From: Nectonema munidae
Lineage: Eukaryota > Nematomorpha > Nectonematoida > Nectonematidae
DNA: 64,000 nucleotides
Direction of reading: 5' to 3'
Assembly (NCBI GenBank): GCA_030549495.1
Contig: JAUIRK010000333.1
Coordinates: 1-64,000 of the forward strand
Position numbers and translations under genes: made by a program. Below are positions 54,328 to 64,000 of the stretch, piece by piece. The notes under the pieces were generated by a model. It did not search any database and was not told the origin of the DNA. It worked only from the letters and a program-made list of their open reading frames with translations. Each line of letters begins with the position of its first letter. Position 1 is the first letter of the stretch.

Positions 54328-57300
54328 AAACAAGATTTTTTAAATTTATTATTGAAGATGATGCCAATGAAGTTGAAAAGTAATTTTTTTTTATCAATTA
54401 GATATATGTTTGTTTCATGCATTTAGAATATTTTAATTAATATGTCAAAATCAATAAATAAGTAAAACAATAAATTTAACCCTTAATTTTTATAAACGAT
54501 GGATCGCATATGTGGTCAATACACTATTCTCTCTGACTAGTGATTTACCTATTTTTTAACGATGCTAACCTTAATTTTCTAACCGATGCCGATTACCTTA
54601 TCAAATAGCGATGCTTGGACATTTTTTCATAATTTTGAAATTTGTTTATTTTTGAAGCTTTAGAATTTGTACTTTATGATAAAAATAGCGATTAAACATC
54701 ACTTAAAAATATTAAAACAATATTTGTTGGAAAACTAAAGCGTTTAATATTAAAAAATTTTTTTTTTATAAATTATAATAATAACATAGTTCATTTTACT
54801 TTATTTCTTTTGGGAGAGATTTGTGCACCACAACTAAAAATTGTTCACTTTCAATGAATGAGGGAGGGCAAGACAACTATTTTTGAGATTACAAATTTCC
54901 TAACTTGTATAATATACTCAACAGGATTGAGTTGTAATATGCTTCAGGATCCAGAGATTTCCCATTCCCGAGATTATGGGAAACAAACCTAACTCCTGAC
55001 ACATAATTTTATCCTGAGTGGTTTATAACTAATATTCGAAATCTATATCCTCTGCATTTATCCTCCTTCAATTAACGCCTCTGTCATAACAAAATTTTCA
55101 TATTTTAACACTTATATTAATAATGAATACATTGATCAGAATTTTTGATAGTTAAAAGAATTAGAAAATACCATGCGGCCCTGCTCTGTTCCATCTTATA
55201 GAGATTTCTCATGGTTTATAATCATAAACACTAAGACTTATTTTTCTTTTTTAAATATATTTTAGTAATCAGATGCGCAAATTTTGGTGATTGGGGCTAC
55301 CTCTCCTTTTAACTCATTTGAAGGCCCAAACATTTCATTTCGTCCATAGTTAACTTGAAAGAGGCAAATCACTACTCAATTCTAATAAATGAATTTTTAT
55401 ACGCTATTTATTTATTCCAAAAGAATTTTAAATTAATAATCAAAGTTTCTTACATATATAAAATTTTGTCCCCTCAAGACACAATTATTCTTTTTTAAGT
55501 TATGATTCTTCATTTAGACTTCGGCATCATTTTATTCTTTTATAAGTGTATATACAAGTGAAGAAATTTAATCCATTTCTTCCTAATTTTTCGCATACTT
55601 ATTTTGTGATGAAAAAACTTTATCTTAAAAATCTGGATTAAAGTATTTACGTCATTTCAGAACGAAATACGTTCGACGTTAAAAACGTAGTTTTACCAAT
55701 CTTAAGTGTATGCAATATGAGTAAGCTAAATGTATCATTTTTAATTTTAGTATTTTACGAGAGAAAAAAATTGATGTTAATGAGCGACATGAATTTGGCT
55801 GGACTGGGTTAATGTTAGCAGCGGTGAATGGCAACCAGAAGTAACGGATTCATTATTTATACCACTGCTTACTTTTTAAAAACTGTTATTTGATTATATC
55901 TTCAAATTGGTCGGCAAAATAAATGATTTGGCCTGATTTTCAAATAAAATAAAATGACATTAATTTATCATTTTTATCATCGAATATTTTTTAAAATAAT
56001 TTACAAGTGCTTTTGCAATGAATATTTTATTTGAAAATTAATTATCAGTATGGTATATTCAAGAGATATTAAGTGTGGCGCACACCACTTGTCAAAAAAG
56101 TATATTATTCGCATTTAGCTTTGTAAATAGTGTTAAAGTTAGAAAGCATAACTTTCATACTCTGCAATGATTATGCGTTGATCTATTTCTAATGAATGTT
56201 TCTAATTTCAGCCACATATTCAAGTTTTATTAAAGAATGCAAAATTTTAATTATTAAAAATATAATTTTTATAGATAATATTTTTTTTTCATCCAAATGA
56301 GACACCATTGGTTGAAAATTGAGGAAAGGGAATTAGAGAAAAAGAAAACGACCAGGAATTGGAAATTTGAATTGCTGTTATAAATAAAAAAAATCAAAAT
56401 TTTACTTATTAAAATTGAAATCAAAAAAATCATTTCTGCTGACTTAAAACTTTAATATTTAATTTTTGGAAATTATTGTTTGATTAATTACAAAATTTTT
56501 ATTATTTGAAGTTACTTGTCAATACAATTTAACACCATCTATCAATAAAAAACAATTGAATGCGATTAATATTTTATAAATCACTCTTATGCATGTGCAA
56601 CATCTAAACTTCCTTTATATTAAGTGAAATTTTACAAATCTTAGTTGCATGTATTGACAACACTAAAGGAAATAATGCTCACTCTGAACAAGATGATCCA
56701 ACATGCTGTAGCAGGTATAGCCTGAGCATTGAATATAGTCCACTTTTTTCCACCCTATTGGGTCTATTGGTAATGATTGATGCACAGATTGTGCAAAATA
56801 TCCATATATTTATATTTGTTGAAATAAATATAATTAAAAACTTTTTCTAAAAGAATTACCTTGAAATAATCAAATTTCACTTTGCAACGTCAAAATAATT
56901 GTGTAACTTTAAGGAAGAAAGAAACTATTTTCTGAATATTTTCTAAAAACTTTTGAACTTGAACGGATGAGAGCCAGGAAGTAAGGGAAGATCAATAGGA
57001 GGTGCTGCTATCCTACATCGCTAGTGTCCATAGATCTAATAAAACGTTGTTATGATTTGTAAATTCTGAAAGATATGTAGTTCATTTGGAAAATTTATAA
57101 AAAATAAAGTTGATTTAAATGAAAAAGTAGCCTTGTCGTCAGTAATGTAGCTAAGAATTTGAACCATCCGAGCCCAAAATATAATTAATTAGGAAATTTT
57201 TTGATTAATAAAAAGTTTTTAACTAATTAGAAAAAGGTAATTAAAGGAAAAAAGATTTAAATTAATCAGAAAAATATTTGAATTAATGAAAAAAGTCTCT

Positions 57301-57769
57301 AAGCTGTGGAGAATATTAAATATTCCAAATAGTTTTCTTCATAAATTCTCTTAGGTTTATAAAGCCAACATAAAAATCAACAAAAAAATTGTGGAAATCT
57401 AATTTTGAAGTAAATTAAAAATTATCTTAAATATAATTACCATAATTTCTCGCCATGATTGATAGAGATAAAAAAAGAAAATTTAAAGCTTCCGTTTTAC
57501 CCACAATCAAGGATTCATTTTCTTTTTATGTTCAAGAGTTTTGAAGACCTTGATAAAGATGGGGTGCGAAGTTGATTGTGGAGACAACTATACAAACATA
57601 TACGACATCAGCCGAACTCATCACGTTACTTCTTTTGACGTTGCGATGCGACGAGAGAGGGAGTTTTCCAACATTCTGAATCACGGTCAGCACTTCAAAG
57701 GCTGCACCGCTCTTCACTACGCAGCAATCGCAGACAATGTGCAGTGCATTGAAACTCTTCTGAAGTCAG
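54328..57769 (+). CDS. CLPB: CLPB (SKD3)-like disaggregase, three ankyrin-repeat exons
   Basis: Three plus-strand exons join in frame: 54328-54379 (TRFFKFIIEDDANEVE), 55751-55840 (ILREKKIDVNERHEFGWTGL, then MLAAVNGNQ) and 57537 to about 57769 (VLKTLIKMGCEVDCGDNYTN, REREFSNILNHGQHFKGCTA, LHYAAIADNVQCIETLLKSG). All borders are AG/GT and codons split across both introns resolve sensibly (Asn, Lys). The order and the unusual insert before FKGCTALHYA match the ankyrin region of metazoan CLPB, whose human form reads [20 protein letters not shown]. CLPB is an ATP-driven protein disaggregase of the mitochondrial intermembrane space. The last donor may be at 57764 or 57769. The mitochondrial leader exons and the whole AAA+ domain were not found in the window, so the gene is partial here. 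Confidence 0.85.
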
Positions 57770-57774
57770 GTTTT

Positions 57775-60050
57775 CTGAATTGTTTCCTTCTTGTTTCTTA
57801 TAACAACATTTTTAGAATGGAGATTAGTGCGTTGTTGTTTATTTTTGGAAAATAGCCGCCAGTATATATTTTCTGTTTGTTACTTATAGATTAGATACAT
57901 CACATTTCCTTTAAACAAATTGTTATTTTTCTTTTAATTGCTTATAGTTTCACAAATGTTATACCTAACTTCTAACTATGGAAAGGTAATTCTTTAAAAA
58001 TTCTAATATCTTTCAAAAAATAAGTTAAAAGCCAACAAAATCATTCATAAGTCTCTTCCTGCTCGTTTATTCAGCACCTGTCTTGATCTGTAGGATTTTT
58101 CTGGTAAGAAAACTTCACACTTCATTAAATGCTTATTTTTATTTACGCCATTGTAACAAACAACCTACAATCTATATTTAAATAGTTTAAAACATATTAT
58201 ATAGACTTTAAAAAGATGACAAATAATGTGAAATTTTTTTGTAAAAGTGATTGACTCGATAGATTTAAGCCTTAAAACAAAATCAACTCTATTTGTGCTA
58301 ATGGCATACATATTAAAAATACTTTACTTTAAATCTAGTTTAAAAAACCTGTATCAATTAGTGGGTTGAATAGTAATGCATTATTTATTGGAAACAAATG
58401 AAAACTCCTAAAGTAGCTTGCTTTGAAAAACTTGAAGGAAAGAGGAACAAAAGTCAAAATGGAACGAACCATCAGCTGTCTTAAATGTAATATGCCAATT
58501 TATGTATTCAAAAGAAATGGGCCATCCATTTATAATTGAAAAGCACTATTTTATCTTGCAGCAAAATTATTCAAATTAAAATGTTAACCAAAAAGTTATG
58601 AATAAGAATGAATAGAATAATAATTATTGATAGAGTATGCGTCAAAATACTCAAATTCTTAGAAGCGGGAATATTCTAGAGATGGTGAGTTTGTTTACTA
58701 CACATCAAAAGAGTATGGATTGAGTAACAGCACATCTAACTATGAAGGGACATCTATAAGACATATAACATATTATAAGACATAGAAAGGCGTGCTAAAA
58801 GAAGATAGCACTACTAATAAAATAGGAAACATTATTTTCTCAAGCATCTACTCTGTGTCGATTTATACGCTCAGTTTTTTACAACATTCGCTGTATCCAG
58901 AAATTATCCGAGGGAGTGCTTTGCAAAAGAAAACAGTAATCACTACAAATGATATTGGAAGCCTTATATGTTTTCCCTATGCAATTCTTTCTGGTGTGAT
59001 TTTAATATTCTCTGTTTTTATTCCAGATTCTAATATAAAATCGGCACGCGTTTTTGGAATAAGAACAGTCCTTAGATTACAGAGTTTTTCAAACTGTTGG
59101 TCCTGACCCTTCAATGGGTCGCCTTGGCGCGTGACAAAAAGTGCTGAATAAATGAACCTAGTGAACAAAGTTTGTCTTATTACAAGAAAGTATTATGAGT
59201 TGCGATGCAAACTGTGGTTCTTGCTATGGGTTTCATTATAAAAAGTTAAAAAAACGCGGTCCTAGAACATTGAATGACGTATAGTTGAGAGAATGAGTGA
59301 TTGCTGATTAATCTATAAAATCACAATGATTAGTCAATCAAATTTGCATGTATATCTTATATTGCAATAAGTAGATAGACGCTAGGTAAGGCATGAAGAA
59401 GTATATTCTCAAAAGAAATTGTCTAAACAAACTAGCCAATACGGATTTATTTAATGTATGTTGTGGATCGCAAGTATGGAGCATAATCAATATATGAAAT
59501 TTTTACTAGCTTATATGGAGGGTGTGTGCCGCATACCTAGCACACCCTGAATATACGCCACTGCATCTAGTGGTATCACTAGCTTAGAAGCCTAGTGATA
59601 AATTGTAGTTTTTTTATAAATACTAAATTTCGCAAGAGTTTTGATGTAGTAAATGGTTTCAATTAAAACCGGAATATCACCATAAAACTTATACGTATAG
59701 GTTAGTCTGCAATCTCTATATCTTTTGAGAGTAAAACTCTTCATCAAAGTCCAGCCAGTTACACCGATGAGGAAATTGTCTTGCGTATCATTGCTGAGTC
59801 AGCAAGGTTTTCAGTTCTAACACTAGTAACCAAAATGCCGAATTTTTTATTTTTTGACTATTTACTTTTGGATCGAATTTTATTTAAACTCTCAATACGA
59901 AAAGGCAAACGAATCTAGGTCTAGCTCTACATACTCCTTATTCGACTCTTGCATGAGCAAGATTTTTGTACCCCCACCTGCCCTCACTTAAAAAACTTGC
60001 CCCTCACCCTTCCACACTTGCAAAATAAATTATGTAGAAACCCGCGGCCC
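57775..60050. other. No exon found; a hAT-like end at 59080
   Basis: I looked for CLPB continuation (NP..N..G.TPLDYA, Walker A GSSGIGKTE) on the plus strand without success. CAGAGTTTTTCAAACTGTTG at 59080-59099, followed by aatgggtcgcc, resembles the left end of a hAT MITE. GC-rich patches at 59965-60050 resemble edges of other MITEs in this window. Confidence 0.4.
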
Positions 60051-60052
60051 TG

Positions 60053-60488
60053 ACAAATTTATTTAGCACACACATTATCTTCATGAGTAAATTTTTGTGT
60101 CTATTGAGCTCACAACGATTGAATAATTACTCAATACCACCTTAAGTTACAATCCGTTTAAAATGTCCCTCACTTTTAATTATTTGATTTTAGTGTAGTA
60201 ATTATACATACAGGTAAAGCTACCGTGAGGTCTTTTCATTGAGAAGGCACAATTGAGCCGCTTGTATCGAACTACGAGGAAAGTAGGCTTGATGCGGGAT
60301 CGAACCCAAGACCTTGAGTTACGAAACCCCGTATCCAACAAACCTTACTCACGCCCCTAGGTAAGTGCAGTAGTGGTGAAATAAATTTATATACAAATTA
60401 GGGTGAGGCGCTTAACGTCGATTTAATCGCGATGTTTTACATGTAAATTATAAGCGAGAAAAATGGCAATTACGCATCATGCTATATG
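60053..60488 (-). mobile_element. SINE-containing repeat block, copy 2 (inverted partner of 33786-34505)
   Basis: Near-identical inverse copy of 33786-34155 plus 34452-34505. The B-box-like gggatcgaaccc is at 60297-60308. Homology stops at gctatatgg (60488). The two copies lie 26 kb apart and flank the hnRNP M-like gene, the CLPB exons and the long LINE. Confidence 0.82.
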
Positions 60489-60575
60489 GGAGACTAGCTA
60501 GAATAGTAATACTCCAATAAATAATTTTGTGTTATCTGAGTTTACTGTCGTGTTAGGCTTCACTAACACTATAAT

Positions 60576-61076
60576 CTAATGGCGTAACGAACAGTTTCTT
60601 TGAAAATATTTCTTCAAAAATTTCAGCTGGAGTTGAACACACACCACTTGTTCTTTCATTCTTCTCATATTATCTTCGCATGCTTTATTTCTTTTATGGA
60701 CTTTTGTATATTCGGGCACCTTGTATTCGGGTACTGAATCACAAAGCTTTCTTTTCTTTCTCGGTTTTTGCTTTCTTGTGGTAGTTTTAGATTCAGTAGC
60801 TTCATTTGTTTCTATTGAACTTTCAAAACTAGTTGCATTATTTTTCAAATCATCGGCAATCGGACCAACAGCATGCAGTTTAAGAAAGCCCGTGAGATCC
60901 ACAACGTCAATACCTTTAGTACAGTTGTCATCAATATCTTTATTGTCTGTCAATTCAGGTGGAATCACCACAATATTGCAGACTCAACATTTTCACAAAA
61001 TGTAATCAATTGTTGCTCTATTTCTTGTAATGAGAGAAACTTTTCTTTCTTTCTCGACATTTGTTTGGTCAAATAA
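60576..61076 (-). mobile_element. piggyBac N-terminal remnant
   Basis: Minus-strand frames MSRKKEKFLSLQEIEQQLIT (from about 61060) and, after one frame change near 60970, IVVIPPELTDNKDIDDN and VDLTGFLKLHAVGPIADDL. This is the acidic leader of arthropod piggyBac transposases (usually IVxIPPxxDxLTDEEDIDDD...). It is followed by a basic stretch (RKQKPRKKRKL). No catalytic core follows. Confidence 0.6.
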
Positions 61077-61079
61077 TAT

Positions 61080-62475
61080 AATAAATACAAATTTATGTCT
61101 AAATAAAAAGAAGTATATATATGAATCATTGTTATATATGAGAACCGAACAATAAACGAATTAAGCAAACAATGTATAAAGGAAATGAATAAAAAAAACA
61201 AAGCATCTTATCTACTCATATCTTACCTCATTGAATCAAAATTATGTGTCTTTTTCTGCAATGACTTCCGTTGATTGGCTGCACGAGCTAAAATCAATGT
61301 TGTCTTTATATACACTTCAACAAAAACACTTCCAAACAAGTTTTGACAAGAAATGCAAGATGGTTGATTTGCTTTCAGGTCAAGAAACAAGTCTTGGCAC
61401 ATACTATGTGTATGACAACATATTCTCCCAGTGATCTCATATGAGATCAGTCTACTTTTGAAAACTTTCTCTCTTTCCTGCTATACGAATTTGTTTTAAA
61501 CAAATAAGATGGTAAATTGATGAAGTATTTTTAGGATTTAAACGGTTTTTATCATTTTATCACGATGGATGTTTTTCGAGGACGGCCATTTTTTGCCCTT
61601 TTAACATTTATATTTCCCTCTATGAAAAACTACAAACCATCAAATAAACAGCTGACTATTATAAAGAAATACCTAGTAAATCGCACCAAAGTGGTAGATT
61701 TGCAAATATAAAACTATATATCCAACTTAAATGAACTTATCTCATATGAGGACACTGGGAGATAATGAGTAAGAGATGAGATGTGGCATGTATTTGGTAA
61801 TGGCACAGTGGACATTCTCGTATGGAGTGGGTGTCTGGTGAGATTTTGTGCATGTATGCGCTGAGTAATGTTGACTTGTTGACAAGAAGTTGAGCTTTCG
61901 CAAAAAACATATGGGAGGAAAGGCCTTTCGAAAGATGGACTTGACATCGCAGTCATAGAGTGATTCATGAAGCGTTGACGAGTCTTATAATATATAATCT
62001 AAATCAAAGGATGTAATTACTCGTCACTTTAAACGAAGTTGTGTCAAGGGCCATCAAAAAGTTGGAAACGAATAAGTAACAGAAATGGTAAAAAAAACTT
62101 TATTGATAAAAATTAATATACTCTCATGTTATTGTCTGAAGAAGCTTGAGGAGGAGAAATATTAGATTTTATATAAAAAAAATTCAAGTTTTTTACCACA
62201 GCTGTTTACTATATTTACTGTATTTCTTCGCTTTATTTGCCGAACTACTTTTATAGGGTCCAGAAGTGGACCAATGGCGGTAAAAGATAACAAAATGAAA
62301 AGAAAAAAGTAACATTTTATTTTAAATTACAAAAAATAGGGGAGTATCTTTCAACACCCTCTATACTATGTGCTAATGTTTTTATAAACATGGTCGTGCT
62401 TATTGACATTTGAATTCAACATACTATATATTTGCCTAACCCTGTCCTTCAATTCAATTATTGTATTGTCCTACA
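61080..62475. other. No gene recognised
   Basis: Short open frames only (for example 61231-61434 and 61714-61968) without recognised similarity. CATATGAGATAAGTTCATTT-like palindromic bits near 61435 and 61740 (tctcatatgagat, ctcatatgag) may be ends of a small element. Confidence 0.35.
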
Positions 62476-62479
62476 AGGA

Positions 62480-62935
62480 GAAAATACTTTTCCATTTCTC
62501 TATGCCTTATAGAAAAAACTATACCGACGATATAGGTATACCCATGTCCATCTGAGTACTCCAAAAGTCTTTCTTTTTAGGCAAAGAATGGTACCTAGAT
62601 AAAATACCAGTCCACTGAGCAAACCTATATTCCTTTTGAACCGCATATGTACATGTCAGCTCGGCTATGTCGTTCATGTACTCCTTTGGAAAAAAACATA
62701 GAAAACAGCAATCTAAATTTAGTATTAACAAAGATTCGACATTTTAAAGTTTAGAATGAGAAGTCAATTATCAGGTAATTCTATTTCCCTGCAGGTATCC
62801 TTTGGAAAAACATCTAACATATTATCTTCATCATCGTTGACAACGCTTTTACACGCTCGTAGTATAACTATATCGATAGAAGAATCTTCGCACAAAGAAG
62901 ATTCCTCCTCCATTTGATACGTGTTTGAATTTCAT
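62480..62935 (-). mobile_element. piggyBac N-terminal remnant
   Basis: The minus strand reads SSIDIVILRACKSVVNDDED (acidic leader, about 62880), then after frame breaks YMNDIAELTCTYAVQKEYRF, then AQWTGI, and MDMGIPISSV. This follows the piggyBac block IVxxTNxYAxQK...W...LxxFLGIxxxMGI. It ends before the DDE core. Independent of the remnant at 60576, since the same N-terminal part is present in both. Confidence 0.65.
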
Positions 62936-62939
62936 CGTA

Positions 62940-63840
62940 GCTAAGAAATAACAGTTCAAATAACAAACGAGAAGCTGCCATTCTTTTGAATTCACACAAT
63001 ATGATCCAATTTCAAGGACACGTTGTCTAGAATTAAAGCACGCATTCTAACCGTTTTTAAATTATTTGGTTCAACCATAGGATTCAAAAGACTCACTTTG
63101 AGACTAATCGTCTTCTTTTTTCCATTGCAATTTCTTATACTTAAAGCAGACAATTTTCATTTCATGGTTCACCCCTGTCACACTGGTCCTCAAAACAAAT
63201 CAAAGTTCTTATCCTTAATTTTTTTCTGATTTTTCAGAAACTTCACGTTTTTTTACAATTTTGTCAATATCGGAACTTAAATTCGTAATAGCAGGAACTG
63301 TCAAAATGGTATTTATTATATCATTTGTTAGTCTTGTTTTGTTCCTTGACTTGTTAATATTCATGTGGGTATGTAAAAATGGAAAACTTTCGGCGGGCCA
63401 CACTGTAACTCTTGGCGGGCCAATTGAGGCTGGTGGGCCTTATGTTTGCCACTCCTGCATAGCATTTACGAGTGCGGTTATTCGACATTACGAAGTGTTG
63501 TTTACGAAGCTGGTACAGTAACGTGGATGTGGTGTTTACTGGACATTGTGAATCTGGAACAGCACTATTTGATTTTTTGTTTTTTTAGAAAAAGAATTAT
63601 ATCAATAGATGAACATTTTTGTTCCTTCATTACGCCCTTGCTCGGCATGTGGATACGACTTGAATTTGCCCTTTACTATGAAAAATATTTTACAAACGAT
63701 GTGAGAACTATATATTAATAATAATAATCCATAGTTTCAATTTGCACACAATATGTAAGCAATGTTTATCACAGTGTCTCCTGTAGTATTTTTGAGCAAA
63801 CACATGCTGATGATCCACTAAATTTTCTCATCTTCTGTCA
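62940..63840. other. No gene; right end of a hAT-like MITE at 63400-63457
   Basis: ggcgggcc is repeated three times (63391, 63413, and a variant at 63434) and the segment ends gtttgccactcctg at 63457. This is typical of the right end of a hAT MITE whose left end looks like 44132 (caggggtgtcaaac). No coding sequence is recognised. Confidence 0.5.
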
Positions 63841-63844
63841 CAGT

Positions 63845-64000
63845 GATGATTCTATTTCTCTTTCTGTCTCCTTCTCTGTTTTTCTCTTCCCTTTTTCTCT
63901 GCTAAAACTCAATCACTTAAGCTCTCTTTTTTCACTCAAGCTCTCTTCTCTTGTTTAAGCTCTCCTATCTCATTCAGCTCTCTTCTCTCTAATTTGTATT
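63845..64000. repeat. Pyrimidine-rich imperfect tandem repeat
   Basis: Strand-biased CT-rich run with repeated aagctctcttctc-like units (63917, 63939, 63957, 63976), continuing to the window edge. Confidence 0.7.

Noticed and set aside
57541-57855. Stand-alone 104-residue ankyrin protein
   Set aside because: Its N-terminus continues upstream through a consistent acceptor into two further exons with CLPB-like sequence, and its C-terminal 30 residues run into an intron.

Overview
This is an AT-rich nuclear segment of an invertebrate, most likely an arthropod. Host genes sit as islands in a sea of decayed transposable elements, with spliceosomal GT-AG introns. The transposon mix is piggyBac, hAT of the SCAND3/ZBED-like type, Tigger/pogo and non-LTR retrotransposons with R1/LOA-like and CR1/Jockey-like features. 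Together with a compact intronless TERT and short introns, this would suit a copepod such as a sea louse, but the species is a guess and no single feature proves it.

Layout. 1-9166 is transposon wreckage: a hAT transposase remnant, a piggyBac copy split by a nested hAT MITE with a perfect 8-bp target duplication, a second piggyBac 3' part, a Tigger-like tail and a non-LTR/SINE insertion. 9171-13003 is a 3.8-kb array of about 30 units of 128 bp. It begins and ends exactly like one piggyBac-type MITE (TTAA-CCC...GGG-TTAA), so it looks like a MITE that grew a satellite inside itself. A small related MITE with 16-bp perfect inverted ends lies at 18007-18141. 14980-16500 is an internally deleted LINE.

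19103-22636 (minus strand) holds two complete intronless genes only 12 bp apart: telomerase reverse transcriptase (TERT) and, downstream on the same strand, the mitochondrial 12S rRNA dimethyltransferase TFB1M. The spacing suggests a dicistronic transcript or operon-like unit.

23346-34520 is again mobile-element territory: an ORF1+endonuclease LINE, a hAT piece, an R1/LOA-like LINE and SINE-like repeats. 35434-42249 (minus) is a multi-exon host gene. Nine exons join in one open frame and encode the last 337 residues of an hnRNP M/Myef2/Rumpelstiltskin-like protein with three RRM domains; its first exons were not found. 42845-52850 contains piggyBac, hAT and a long minus-strand LINE with an intact-looking YSDD motif.

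54328-57769 (plus) carries three exons of the ankyrin-repeat part of a CLPB (SKD3)-like mitochondrial disaggregase; the AAA+ part was not found in the window. The remainder to 64000 is repeats, including an inverted copy of the 33.8-34.2 kb SINE-containing block and two piggyBac N-terminal remnants. The three host genes have no obvious joint pathway beyond TFB1M and CLPB both being mitochondrial.
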